A DNA stretch of 64,000 bases from UBA5793 sp040255465 (GTDB lineage: Bacteria > Planctomycetota > Phycisphaerae > Phycisphaerales > UBA5793), in assembly GCA_040255465.1 (NCBI GenBank), contig JBDZVA010000002.1, positions 868,001 to 932,000 on the forward strand, in the 5' to 3' direction. Below are positions 46,481-55,776 of this stretch, one piece after another. Each line of letters opens with the position of its first letter. Within the stretch, counting starts at the first letter, position 1. The notes beneath the pieces were generated by a model, which worked only from the letters and a program-made list of their open reading frames with translations, was not told where the DNA came from and made no database searches. Both the position numbers and the translations under genes were made by a program.

Positions 46481-47275
46481 TCAATCATCGGTCCCTGGGT
46501 GGCCGGACTTGGCCGCGGGACCCTTGCCGTTGGCGCCGAGCGTGGCGACGAGCTTGGAGGCGTGGTGCAGGCTCTCGATGGTGCCGGCGTCGGACCACCA
46601 GCCTTCGAGCTTGGAATACTCGAGTTCGCCGCGTTTGAGGTAGGCATTGTTGACGTCGGTAATCTCGAGTTCGTTGCGGGCTGATGGGGTCAGGCCCGCA
46701 ATGATGTCGAAGACGGATGCGTCATACATGTAGAGGCCGACCACGGCGTAGTTGCTCGGGGGATCCTTGGGCTTCTCGATAATCTCCACGATGCGACCGC
46801 CGGTTGAGCCGCTCTCAAAGCGTGGCACGCCAAAGCGCTGCGGATCCTTGACTTCCTTGAGGGCAATTCGCGCACCGCGGCCGTTGTTCGCTTCGAGCTG
46901 GGCTCGATAGGCGGTGGCCATTTCGGCGATGTCATTTTGAAAAATATTGTCGCCGAGGATCACGGCGATCGGCTGATCATCGGCAAAGTCCTGGGCCAGT
47001 CCGAGAGCCTCGGCGATGCCGCCGGCACCCTTCTGGAAGGCGTAGGAGAGTTTCCTCAGGCCGAACTCCTCGCCGTTGCCGAGCAGTTCGACAAAGTCGC
47101 CCGCCGCGTTGCCGCCGGTGACGACGAGCACCTCGGCCACTCCGGCAGTCACGAGCATCTCAATAGGAAAGTAGACCATCGGCCGGTCGTAGACGGGCAG
47201 AAGGTGCTTGTTGGTCACGCGGGTCATCGGCAGCAGCCGCGTGCCGAACCCGCCGGCAAGAATAACGCCTTTCAT
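46481..47275 (-). CDS. rmlA: Glucose-1-phosphate thymidylyltransferase
   Basis: A 264-residue nucleotidyltransferase that makes dTDP-glucose from dTTP and glucose-1-phosphate. The signature LAGGFGTRLLPMT is at residues 6-18, followed by NKHLLPVYDRPM, and later VILGDNIFQ and EIIEKPKDPPSNYAVVG. It is shorter than typical RmlA (about 290), ending soon after the GWWSDAGTIESL segment, as in the short RmlA2/RffH-like group. ATG 47275 has AGGA a few bases upstream. The gene is divergent from the NusG-like regulator that leads the polysaccharide operon, and rmlB follows directly. Confidence 0.95.
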   Translation of the reverse strand: MKGVILAGGFGTRLLPMTRVTNKHLLPVYDRPMVYFPIEMLVTAGVAEVLVVTGGNAAGDFVELLGNGEEFGLRKLSYAFQKGAGGIAEALGLAQDFADDQPIAVILGDNIFQNDIAEMATAYRAQLEANNGRGARIALKEVKDPQRFGVPRFESGSTGGRIVEIIEKPKDPPSNYAVVGLYMYDASVFDIIAGLTPSARNELEITDVNNAYLKRGELEYSKLEGWWSDAGTIESLHHASKLVATLGANGKGPAAKSGHPGTDD

Positions 47276-47860
47276 GAGTTTGCGATCCTAGAGCCGGCGG
47301 CGCGGACGATCAAAACGGTTATGGGGCGGGGTTGCGGAGGAGGAGTGTGAACGGCGCTTCGTTTGTGAAGTGAGCTGGCTCCGACCGCACTCAATCGACC
47401 CGGGGAGCATTTTTCCGCCGGCAATCTTCGTCTTGAACTGCCCGCACCCATCCAACCGGTCGATGGATCTTCCAATGGGTGTCAGCGAGCGTCCATGCTG
47501 GCGGGCCAGGGTGTGCTGATGCTGCGACGATCAGAATGCAGCGTCAAGATGAGAAGGATTCTCGGAATGGATTCAGGAACTGCGTGCCAATTGAGCTGCA
47601 GCCTGCGATCTGGCCTTGCACCAGGCGGCAATATCAGGTAAACTACGCTCTGTCCTGCCGGTTACGCGTCAATCGCGGGCCGTGCCGGGCAACGGGAATC
47701 TTCGTCCAGCCGTCGCCAGGCGCGGTGGGAAACGTGCAAAGGTGGCAGGAAAGTGGATCAGGTGGCCATCGGTACGAATGTGCAGACCAGTGACAAAGCG
47801 GCTTGGGCCGCTCGATCTGCCGTTTCCGGTGCTGGCGGACCCTCAGTGAGCGACTCTCAC
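47276..47860. other. Divergent control region of the polysaccharide genes
   Basis: These 585 bases lie between rmlA and the NusG-like gene. A promoter candidate for the rightward operon is at 47616-47644, which would leave a leader of about 210 bases. I do not recognise a riboswitch in that leader. Small open frames here look like shadows. Confidence 0.45.
47616..47644 (+). promoter_or_regulatory. Candidate promoter of the polysaccharide operon
   Basis: TTGCAC (47616-47621) and TAAACT (47639-47644) are separated by exactly 17 bases. Matches to the sigma70 consensus are moderate (three and four of six). It faces the NusG-like gene. Confidence 0.35.
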
Positions 47861-48361
47861 ATGAATGCCCCGGCGACGGACCGCTGGCACGTCCTCCGCA
47901 CCCTGAGCCGCCAGGAGAAGGCCATTGATCGCACCCTCAAGAGTGCAGGTTATCGGGTCTTTCTGCCCATTGTGCACCACACGCGCATCTACGGCCACCG
48001 CAAGCGAACCATCCAGGCGCCGCTGTTCCCGGGGTACGTCTTCCTCTGGGGGCCGCTTGACGCCGCGTACTTTGCGATGGAATCCGGCCGGATCGCGCAG
48101 ATCATCCGCGTCACCGATCAGGATCGCCTTGACCACGAACTCAAACAGATTCGTCTCGCCCTTGAAGGCGAGGCGCAGTTGGACCCCTACCCGTTCCTCC
48201 GGATCGGCCGACGCGTCCGCGTGACACAGGGACCGTTCCGGGGTGTGGAAGGGCTGATTGACGAACGCCGCTCGGCTGACCGACTGGTCCTTGTGATCGA
48301 TGCACTCGGCCGGGCGACCAGTATGGAGATCGACGCTTCGATTTTGGCGCCGATTGACTGA
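47861..48361 (+). CDS. NusG/RfaH-like transcription antitermination protein
   Basis: A 166-residue NusG paralogue. The NGN domain fills about 1-105 with RWHVLRTLSRQEKA at its start and PLFPGYVFLW, the hallmark of the family. The KOW domain follows (about 115-165), with RVRVTQGPFRGVEGLID. NusG paralogues of the RfaH/UpxY type bind RNA polymerase and let it read through long polysaccharide operons. Its place as first gene before the polysaccharide cluster supports this role. I chose ATG 47861; in-frame GTG 47846 or an earlier start at 47753 is possible. The hairpin at 48376 lies just after it. Confidence 0.9.
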   Translation: MNAPATDRWHVLRTLSRQEKAIDRTLKSAGYRVFLPIVHHTRIYGHRKRTIQAPLFPGYVFLWGPLDAAYFAMESGRIAQIIRVTDQDRLDHELKQIRLALEGEAQLDPYPFLRIGRRVRVTQGPFRGVEGLIDERRSADRLVLVIDALGRATSMEIDASILAPID

Positions 48362-48924
48362 GTGAAGCCGGGGACCAGACGGCAAAACGCCGAAAAGACC
48401 GTCTGCTGGCCAGGAATGAATCCGATCCATGTCTTGATCGGGATGAACAACAAGCCACATGCTCCAAAACGAGCCGACACGCTCGCGATCTGAGTTGCGC
48501 GCGACATGGGCGAAGCCCGCGCAGAGCGGGCCACAATCCTGCCTCAGGCATTCAAACGCACCTTTTTATAAGACTTTACCGATTCAAACTCCCGGTTGAT
48601 CTTTGCGCCGATGGGCGTCTCCTCCCATCGAACGCTCGCGTCGTTCCCGGACGTATCAACGACAGATGTCACGGTCCCCATACTGCATTGCAGTCCTGCA
48701 CTCGGAGCCAACGCGAGTCCCCGGCGCCGGGTTCCACGGACGTCAATATGTTCCGGTCGTACCGGTTCGCGAAAGCCGCACGACTATCCGGCCGCCGCGA
48801 CTCGGGAAAGGCGGGCAAGTTGGGCATCTCGTTTGATACACCCGCCGCGCAATCAGACACTCTTCATGGCACGACATTGTCGAAACTCGGCAGGTCCGCG
48901 CGCTTTATCGAGGAGTGGGGTCGC
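48362..48924 (+). other. Leader region between the NusG-like and beta-helix genes
   Basis: These 563 bases carry a hairpin at 48376-48405 and an AT-rich patch near 48555-48590 (CTTTTTATAAGACTTTACC). A frame is open from 48688 into the beta-helix gene, but a purine-rich site (AGGAGTGGGG) before ATG 48925 marks the likely start. I see no separate gene. As the stretch follows an RfaH-like gene, it is a natural place for a pause or recruitment site. Confidence 0.45.
48376..48405 (+). terminator. Hairpin after the NusG-like gene, possible terminator or attenuator
   Basis: CAGACGG (48376-48382) and CCGTCTG (48399-48405) form a 7-bp stem with a 16-base A-rich loop, 14 bases after the NusG-like stop codon. 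It lacks a T-run, so it may act as a pause or Rho-linked element rather than an intrinsic terminator. Confidence 0.35.
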
Positions 48925-51801
48925 ATGATTCGCCAAACAGCCGTTCAAACACTTGTCAACTCAATCAATCGTCGCATGTACGCAGCTGGCGGCTTGGTGG
49001 GTCTGACCCTCGCGCTGCTTATCGCGCCCACGTTCTCGGCCACTCCCCCTGCCGGCGATGACCTCAAGCTGCGTTCGGCCAAGGAGCCGGCGATCATCGA
49101 CCTCAACATCCGGGAAGAGGATGTTCTGGCCCGCACGCCGGTGCCTCTCGTGGCTGCCGGCGATGACGCCATCAAGCGGATTGCCGACGCCAGCACGAAC
49201 GAGCCCGGCCGCCTCATCACCATCCGCCTGACGGGCGCTGCGCTGACCCTCAGTGATGCTCGCTACAAGCAACTTCTCACCGCAGGCGGACCTCAGGAAG
49301 CCGATGAAGTTGCCGCAACGTATGAACAGACCATGGGCCAATACCTCGAGGCGTTCATCGACGCCGTCCGCACGACCGCGCCGAAGATTTCGATCAGTGT
49401 GATCGGCCTCCCGCTCGAGACTCGCCGCAACATCGACCCGAACGTCGCCAACAGGAACTACCAGGGCGTCATCGAGCGTGTTGACGCATTCGTCGCCGCC
49501 AAGAGCATCGTCCTCTCGGGCGGCACGGTGACTGAGCGCATCGCACTGCGCGACGGCCTGGCCAATTCGCTGGCCATGCGCGGCGGCCGACCGGTGGTCT
49601 ATCGCGCCAATGGTTCGTGGCGCATCGCGCTTGATTCGGCGGCGCTGGCCGGCCAGCCGCTCAACTCGGTTGACGCCGAGCAGCAGCAGGCCGCGACAAT
49701 GTCGGGCGACGCGCCGGCCGAGGGCGAAAGCGAATTCGGCGTGATCGTGGTCGACGACGAGACCAACATGGAAGGCGATCCGTTTGACGGGCCTTCTGAT
49801 GCAGACTTGTGGTCGGACGGAAGTGACGAAGACCTGGCCCTGCTCGCATCCGACACCGACGGCCGGGCCACCGGCACGAGCAACTCCGACAATCTCCTCT
49901 ACAAGTTCCACACCGGCAACAACACCCCCATCGGCCGGCGCCAGAGCAGCGGCGGCGGTGGCGGCGGATCCAGCGGAGGCGGCTTCGTCCTCGGCGGAGG
50001 GGGCGGAGGATCAGGTGGCGGTGGCGGAGGCGGTGGTAGTGGCTCGGGTGGTGGCTCTGGCAACGGATCCGGCGGAAACAGCGGCGGCGGCTCCGGCGGC
50101 AACTCCGGCGGAGGCTCGGGCAACGAGGGCGGCAGCAACGGCAACCAGGGCAACCAGAACACGGAACCCTGGAACTCCTGGGATCACCTCCACGACTTCA
50201 CGGGCCTGCCCATGACCGAAGACGGCTGGACGGACCTGCTGGCGATGTACCAGCACCCGCAGCAGTACAAGGACAGCCGCATCATTTACGTCTCGAGTTC
50301 GTCGGGCAACGACGCAACAGCGGTGTACTACTCGCCGGAAGCGACGGTCGTGGGCGCCGATCCGTTCTTGCCAGTTGGACCTCTGCAGCCGTTCAAGACG
50401 ATCGCGGCCGCGTACAACCAGCTGCGAGACGGTCAGCCAGACTTGATGCTGCTTCGACGCGGAGATACTTGGAACGAGGGTCTCGGCGTCTTCAAGAAGT
50501 GTGGTAGGTCTGAGTCAGAACCCTTGATTGTCACAAGTTACGGCCCTGAAGAATCGCGACCTAGACTGCAGCCCAACGGCGCCTCGTTGCAGATGCAAGC
50601 CTCGGCACCACGAAACTACCTAGTTTTTGCCGATTTCGAGATCTATGCTCGGCACAAGGACCCCACTCAGCCCCAATTCCAACCGCAAAACCAAGCTCCA
50701 GCAGGCATCGATGTGCTAACAGGCGGTACCAACGTTCTTTTCGAGGATGTTTACGCACGCTTTGCACAGGTGAACATTCAAGGTTTCGATGCGCCGTGGC
50801 ATAATATCGCACTCCGCCGTTGCATCATCGCGAACAACTACAGTCTCAATAGCCATGCACAGGGACTGTTTGTCAATAACACATACGGCCTCTTGATTGA
50901 AGGCAGCACGTTCTACCACAACGGATGGCATGATACACTCCCCGGAGCCGAGCCCACCATCTTCAACCACAATGTTTACCTTCAAAACAGCACGTCTGAT
51001 GTTGATTTCCGAGACAATATCTCAATCGATGCATCAAGCCACGGGGTACAGATGCGGGGAGGCGGCATTGCCTCCGGAAATGTATTTGCACGTAATCCCA
51101 TCAATCTATTGCTCGGAGGAGGCACAACACCCAATCCGGGCGGAGTACAGGCAAGCGCTATCGACAACCTGTTCATTGATGCGCGCGATCAAGACCCGCA
51201 CACTCCTCGCGGGTTTGGCATTGACCTAGAGAACATCGCTAGTGCTCAGATACAACGCAATATGCTACTAGCATCGGCCGAGAGCACGTCGCCGCAAGGG
51301 ATCAATATTAGTGACACAAAGGGACCCGTTCACGACGTACTTGTCGACAGCAATGTGATCTTCAACTGGGGCGGGATCGCTATTCAAACAGCGGGCACCG
51401 ATATCCATGATGTTACTATTACCAAGAACCAACTGTGCAACGCCCGAGACACCCGCTACCTTGTTCGCCTTGAACAGTCGCCCCAAATAACCCTGTCTGG
51501 TTCGAATCGCATGAATAGTATCGCACAGCCTGGCGCTTGGATGCGCGTCGGTTCAAATTCAATGTCATTGTACTCTTGGAAAACCCTCGTCAATGACACA
51601 TCTTCTACTGAATACACTCCGGCCTTCTCGGGGGATAACACTACATTGACGGACTATGCTATCACCCTTGGCGATGCATCATTTGCGGACTTCATCACAG
51701 TCCTGCTATCACAATCCCGCCACTCATGGAAACCGGACCATTCTGCTAGCGCCATCGTCGAGTACTTTCAAGCAATATACCAGCCAACCTCGGGCGAATG
51801 A
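48925..51801 (+). CDS. Large exported protein: Gly-rich linker and right-handed beta-helix
   Basis: A 958-residue protein that opens the polysaccharide gene run. ATG 48925 follows AGGAGTGGGG. A hydrophobic export or anchor segment lies at about 20-38 (AGGLVGLTLALLIAPTF). Residues 40-340 are an unnamed domain. A Gly/Ser-rich linker of about 70 residues (about 342-412) leads to a parallel beta-helix (about 450-930) of the pectate-lyase/polysaccharide-modifying type, with Asn-rich turns such as NNTYGLLIEGSTFYHN, FRDNISID and DSNVIFNWGG. No catalytic residues can be assigned. It could bind or cut the polymer made by the operon. Base usage changes to AT-richer third positions from about 50.5 kb, within the gene. 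Confidence 0.82.
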   Translation: MIRQTAVQTLVNSINRRMYAAGGLVGLTLALLIAPTFSATPPAGDDLKLRSAKEPAIIDLNIREEDVLARTPVPLVAAGDDAIKRIADASTNEPGRLITIRLTGAALTLSDARYKQLLTAGGPQEADEVAATYEQTMGQYLEAFIDAVRTTAPKISISVIGLPLETRRNIDPNVANRNYQGVIERVDAFVAAKSIVLSGGTVTERIALRDGLANSLAMRGGRPVVYRANGSWRIALDSAALAGQPLNSVDAEQQQAATMSGDAPAEGESEFGVIVVDDETNMEGDPFDGPSDADLWSDGSDEDLALLASDTDGRATGTSNSDNLLYKFHTGNNTPIGRRQSSGGGGGGSSGGGFVLGGGGGGSGGGGGGGGSGSGGGSGNGSGGNSGGGSGGNSGGGSGNEGGSNGNQGNQNTEPWNSWDHLHDFTGLPMTEDGWTDLLAMYQHPQQYKDSRIIYVSSSSGNDATAVYYSPEATVVGADPFLPVGPLQPFKTIAAAYNQLRDGQPDLMLLRRGDTWNEGLGVFKKCGRSESEPLIVTSYGPEESRPRLQPNGASLQMQASAPRNYLVFADFEIYARHKDPTQPQFQPQNQAPAGIDVLTGGTNVLFEDVYARFAQVNIQGFDAPWHNIALRRCIIANNYSLNSHAQGLFVNNTYGLLIEGSTFYHNGWHDTLPGAEPTIFNHNVYLQNSTSDVDFRDNISIDASSHGVQMRGGGIASGNVFARNPINLLLGGGTTPNPGGVQASAIDNLFIDARDQDPHTPRGFGIDLENIASAQIQRNMLLASAESTSPQGINISDTKGPVHDVLVDSNVIFNWGGIAIQTAGTDIHDVTITKNQLCNARDTRYLVRLEQSPQITLSGSNRMNSIAQPGAWMRVGSNSMSLYSWKTLVNDTSSTEYTPAFSGDNTTLTDYAITLGDASFADFITVLLSQSRHSWKPDHSASAIVEYFQAIYQPTSGE

Positions 51802-53150
51802 TCCGACCGTTACTTATCGCAGAAGCTGCAAATCCAGACTGGACCAGCGTTCCCCTTGTGGGGTGGTCGCATGCCAGTGCCATCGGCATGCTAACCCAGG
51901 CCCATCTTGTCACTCAGATTCGCAATCGTACCGCAATAGAACAGTTGCAAAGCGTACCATTTGTGACGATTACATATATTGATTCTGAAGCGGTCGCTCG
52001 CCCGCTTTGGCGAGTCTCGCAAGTGCTGCGAGCGGGCCGCAGCAAGGGTTGGACCGCCGCCACAGCGATCAATACTCTCTCCTATTACTATTTTGAGCAC
52101 TTGCTATGGAAGCAGCTTGGGCCCGCGATTCGAAATGGTACATATGATGTCGTGCACCGTATAACCCCACTCAGCCCAACTACGCCGAGTCTACTAGCAA
52201 CCCGATGTAGGCAATGCGGGATTCCGTTTGTAGTCGGTCCGCTTAACGGCGGGCTGCCATGGCCGCCCGGCTTTACCCGTTCTCGATGGAAGGAGCACGA
52301 GTGGCTGTCATATTTCCGCAAGTGTCATCGCCTATTGCCAGGCTTCGCGGCAACCCGCCGAGATGCGAGCGTAATCGTAGTCGGATCCCGGAATACTCAG
52401 AGTCAAGTGGCCGCAAAGCTGCATCACAAATGTGTCTTCATTCCAGAGAACGGCATCGATGCTGACCGCTTTCCTCCCACTGATTCCCGGCCGCCTAGGA
52501 ATCCCATGCAGGTTGTGTTCGTCGGTCGCCTGGTCCCGTACAAGTGCGCTGATTTAGCACTCAGGGGTTGCCTACCTTACCTAAAAGATGGCCGGCTGGA
52601 ACTCACTATCGTTGGCGATGGCCCCGAGCGATCGAAGCTAGAGCGATTGGCTAATGCCGAGTCCGTCTCCGCTGCGGTACGCTTTTTGGGATGGGTACCG
52701 CACGAACAGGTGCGCAATCACCTTGTTGACTCCGACTTGTTTCTCTTTCCAAGCGTCCGAGAGTTTGGTGGTGCTGTAGTCCTGGAAGCCATGGCCTGCG
52801 GGTCCGTTCCCATGATCGTCGCGTATGGTGGTCCGGCAGAACTCGCATCAGTCGACACGGCGTACTTCATTGAGCTCGCTGATCGTGAGACCATGGTGCG
52901 GCACATTTCCAACCTGCTTTCGCACGCTCTCTCCAATCCAGTGGAGGTGCGAACCAAAGCCGATAGTGGCTTGCAGCGTATCGCAGACTATTTCACTTGG
53001 GAGCAAAAGGCGAGACAGATGATTAAGGTGTATCAGTCTGCGATGCAGTCCACAGGGAGCTCCTCCAAATGTCCTAGTCCATTCGATGATGCAACCGGCT
53101 TAAATGATCCTCCCACCCAGACTCGGCGCATGCATAGAGCATCGGTCTGA
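51798..53150 (+). CDS. Glycosyltransferase family 4 (GT-B fold)
   Basis: A 450-residue glycosyltransferase. The N-terminal acceptor domain has the GPLNGGLPWPPG loop (about 142-153), and the donor domain starts near 225 with FIPENGID, then VVFVGRLVPYKCADLAL and the EFGGAVVLEAMACG segment (about 320), which holds the E-x7-E motif of GT4 retaining enzymes. It transfers a sugar from a nucleotide donor to a lipid-linked or growing glycan at the cytoplasmic face; the sugar is unknown. The C-terminal 30 residues are an extra polar tail. ATG 51798 overlaps the previous stop (ATGA). Base composition is lower in GC than the rest of the window. Confidence 0.92.
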   Translation: MIRPLLIAEAANPDWTSVPLVGWSHASAIGMLTQAHLVTQIRNRTAIEQLQSVPFVTITYIDSEAVARPLWRVSQVLRAGRSKGWTAATAINTLSYYYFEHLLWKQLGPAIRNGTYDVVHRITPLSPTTPSLLATRCRQCGIPFVVGPLNGGLPWPPGFTRSRWKEHEWLSYFRKCHRLLPGFAATRRDASVIVVGSRNTQSQVAAKLHHKCVFIPENGIDADRFPPTDSRPPRNPMQVVFVGRLVPYKCADLALRGCLPYLKDGRLELTIVGDGPERSKLERLANAESVSAAVRFLGWVPHEQVRNHLVDSDLFLFPSVREFGGAVVLEAMACGSVPMIVAYGGPAELASVDTAYFIELADRETMVRHISNLLSHALSNPVEVRTKADSGLQRIADYFTWEQKARQMIKVYQSAMQSTGSSSKCPSPFDDATGLNDPPTQTRRMHRASV

Positions 53151-53176
53151 TTCACTTCGGTACAGACACACTGATC

Positions 53177-54280
53177 ATGCCAACAATTACCGCCAGCGTT
53201 CGCGAAGGAGCCAGCACGCCATACACGAAACCCGGCGGCGGTGCACCCTTGACTCGGGATCACAATGTCCTGCGCGACCACGAAGGTCGCACGTACTCCA
53301 TTAAGAATGGCGTGCCTATTCTTCTTGAGTATCCGGCTGCAGAAAGTGATGAGCAACGGAGCGAGTTGCACCACCTCGCTGAGCTTGCGCAGACACAGGG
53401 CACTCTAGCCGCGCTGCATCGCGTCTACGGCGAGCACTCGGATATAGTCAAATACGTCACGAAGCAATCAAGACAGTTGATGCTGGACCTGCTGCCGCTG
53501 ACCCCGAAGAGTCAAATCCTCGAGGTCGGATCTGGACTAGGACAATTCACCATTCCGCTGGCACAAAGATGCGGCCACGTGTGCGCGATAGAAGTTGTTC
53601 AGGAACACGCGGAGTTCTCTCGCATCAGGGCGGCCGAAGCTGCATGTACGAATGTCGACATTGCCGCCGCCGGAGATGGCTGCCGATTGCCGTTTCCGGA
53701 CGGTGTGTTCGATGGCGCCGTCCTGAATCTAGTACTGGAGTGGTGTGGAATGCGCGAATCAGAGGTACCGCTCGTAGATTCGCAACGCCGCATGCTACGA
53801 GAAACTTGGAGAACACTCAAACCGGGTGGCTTTCTTTTCGTGGCGACGAAGAACCGGTTTGCTTTGCGCCTGCTTCTTGGTAAGTCGGACGGGCACGCAT
53901 GGGATCTCCACTTCGGCAGCGCCCTACCAAAGCCACTCTTGATGTATTTGCTCAGGCGGAGGGGGTTCAGCCGTACAAAGGGTCAGCTTCATTCGCATCG
54001 TGGGTTCAAAGCCCTCTTGCGTGAAGCTCGCTTCAGAGATATCCGCACCTTCTGGGCCATTCCAGATATGCGATGGCCTGAGCACTACTTCGCCGCGGAT
54101 CCCGTTTCTATTCGTGAGGCTCGGCGAACACACACGCTCCGACAGGATGGCGGTCGGATCATTGGTCGCCTCGCCGCGCTGCTGCCGGCACGGCTCGTTC
54201 CGCATCTCGCAAATGGTAATGTTGCGTTGGCCTACAAGCCAAACACAACCGGTGACTCAGTGGGAGGTCGCTCCACGTGA
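53177..54280 (+). CDS. SAM-dependent methyltransferase with Trm112-like N-terminus
   Basis: A 367-residue class I methyltransferase. Residues about 28-55 (RDHEGRTYSIKNGVPILLE) resemble the Trm112-like module often fused to such enzymes, but without its cysteines. The SAM-binding motif I is ILEVGSGLGQFTIPLA (about 115-130), motif II ends in CAIEVV, and a post-motif LKPGGFLFVAT follows at about 217. It probably methylates a sugar or lipid carrier of the polysaccharide, as its neighbours make that polymer. Start ATG 53177 is 26 bases after the glycosyltransferase stop. Its stop overlaps the flippase start (GTGA). Confidence 0.88.
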   Translation: MPTITASVREGASTPYTKPGGGAPLTRDHNVLRDHEGRTYSIKNGVPILLEYPAAESDEQRSELHHLAELAQTQGTLAALHRVYGEHSDIVKYVTKQSRQLMLDLLPLTPKSQILEVGSGLGQFTIPLAQRCGHVCAIEVVQEHAEFSRIRAAEAACTNVDIAAAGDGCRLPFPDGVFDGAVLNLVLEWCGMRESEVPLVDSQRRMLRETWRTLKPGGFLFVATKNRFALRLLLGKSDGHAWDLHFGSALPKPLLMYLLRRRGFSRTKGQLHSHRGFKALLREARFRDIRTFWAIPDMRWPEHYFAADPVSIREARRTHTLRQDGGRIIGRLAALLPARLVPHLANGNVALAYKPNTTGDSVGGRST

Positions 54281-55770
54281 GTGAGCCTCTCAGGAAACAG
54301 GCAATCCGTGGGTCCATGTGGACGCTTGGTGCCTATGGCGCTGGACAGGTAATGCGTCTCGGCAATCACCTGATTCTCGCCTGGCTTCTCGCTCCCTCCG
54401 TCTTTGGTCTGATGGCGCTGGTGAAAGTCTTCATGCAAGGTCTGACCATGTTTTCGGATGTTGGGATTGGCCCGAGCATCATCCAAAACCCGCGAGGGAA
54501 CGAGCCAGAATTCATCAACACGGCATTCACGATCCAGATCATCCGTGGATTCGGACTTTGGGTCGTAACTATGCTGATCACATATCCGTATGCGTGGATG
54601 TTCGGGAGACACGATCCCGAAGCGTGGCAGTTGATGTACTTGCTGCCCGTCGCCGGCCTGGGCACGATCATTGCAGGCTTTAACTCACCGGCTTTGGCTA
54701 CGCTAAATCGTGATCTGCGTCTAGGACGACTCACGCTTCTGGAGCTCGGCAGCCAAGTTGTAGCGCTGGTGGTGATCATTACATGGGCGATAATCCATCC
54801 AACAGTTTGGGCTCTAGTCGCAGGTGGATTGACTGGCTCGGTCGCCACGATGCTGATGAGTCACTTCTTGATCCCCGACTACCGGGTCCGCCCCGGATGG
54901 GATCGCGAGTGTGCAGACGAACTGTTTCGGTTTGGAAAGTGGATCTTCCTCAGCACAATGTTTACTTTCCTTGCGCTCAATCTCGACAAGGTTGTACTGG
55001 GAAACGTCGTCACCCTTACAGATCTGGGCCTTTACAGTATCGCTTCCGTATTTGCTTATGTCGTGTTGACCATCAGCATGGCTATGGGTGGACGAGTGTT
55101 GTTTCCTGTCTTTTCAAAGCTAAAGGACGATCCAGCACGCTTAGCAGCCACGTGCTTGCGCGCTCGCGAAGTGATCCTGTGGGTGGGTGGAACAGCATGT
55201 GTCACCTTTGCGATTGGGGCACCGCTTATGTTCCATACGCTTTGGGATGAGCGCTACTACGGGGCGGCTCCGATCGCGCAGTGGATGACGATCTATATGT
55301 GGGCGAGGATCGTGTTGTCCACGATGGATCGCATCCCACTCGCTCTTGGAAACTCAAAGGCCTTGTTTGTAGCCAATGTCATTCAGTGCAGCGGCATCGG
55401 GTTTGGGGCGGTTGGATACCTACTCAACGGCATGCCGGGGTTTCTCATCGGTCTGGCCCTGGGGCCGTTGGTGACGCATCTCTATCTGCTCCGGCACGTA
55501 CCGGTCGGTGCGAGGGCGCTGTTCTGGCAGGGTGCGAGGTTCACAATTGGCGTCTTACTGGTTGGCGTTGCCGGCGCGCTGGCTGGGAAGTGGGCTGAGC
55601 ATCACCTTTCTGAGCTCGGGGCGGCGGCATTCACTATCGGATTGCTCATACTGACGGTGGCATGTGGAGCCCTGTTTGCCTATCGAGGCGTACACGCCCC
55701 GGCGCCCGCCAAGCCCGTCGGTGGCATTCATCCGGCCACGGTCCCGATTGGCCCATCCACGGGGGAGTAG
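54277..55770 (+). CDS. Wzx-like polysaccharide flippase
   Basis: A 497-residue integral membrane protein of the MATE/PST (MOP) superfamily. It begins RKQAIRGSMWTLGAYGAGQ, typical of Wzx-type oligosaccharide flippases, and has about twelve to fourteen membrane helices, for example ILAWLLAPSVFGLMALV, VVTMLITYPYAWMF and GVLLVGVAGALAGKWA. These proteins move undecaprenyl-linked repeat units across the inner membrane for polymerisation outside. It starts at GTG 54277, overlapping the previous stop, and ends six bases before the next gene. The tail is Pro/Ala-rich. Confidence 0.92.
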   Translation: MSEPLRKQAIRGSMWTLGAYGAGQVMRLGNHLILAWLLAPSVFGLMALVKVFMQGLTMFSDVGIGPSIIQNPRGNEPEFINTAFTIQIIRGFGLWVVTMLITYPYAWMFGRHDPEAWQLMYLLPVAGLGTIIAGFNSPALATLNRDLRLGRLTLLELGSQVVALVVIITWAIIHPTVWALVAGGLTGSVATMLMSHFLIPDYRVRPGWDRECADELFRFGKWIFLSTMFTFLALNLDKVVLGNVVTLTDLGLYSIASVFAYVVLTISMAMGGRVLFPVFSKLKDDPARLAATCLRAREVILWVGGTACVTFAIGAPLMFHTLWDERYYGAAPIAQWMTIYMWARIVLSTMDRIPLALGNSKALFVANVIQCSGIGFGAVGYLLNGMPGFLIGLALGPLVTHLYLLRHVPVGARALFWQGARFTIGVLLVGVAGALAGKWAEHHLSELGAAAFTIGLLILTVACGALFAYRGVHAPAPAKPVGGIHPATVPIGPSTGE

Positions 55771-55776
55771 TTTCAC

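Noticed and set aside
47645..47860. Possible cyclic-di-GMP riboswitch in the leader of the polysaccharide operon
   Set aside because: I looked for the GEMM core but could not match its conserved segments.
49899..50162. Pro-rich frame opposite the Gly linker
   Set aside because: It is the complement of GGN codons; no start signal and no independent support.
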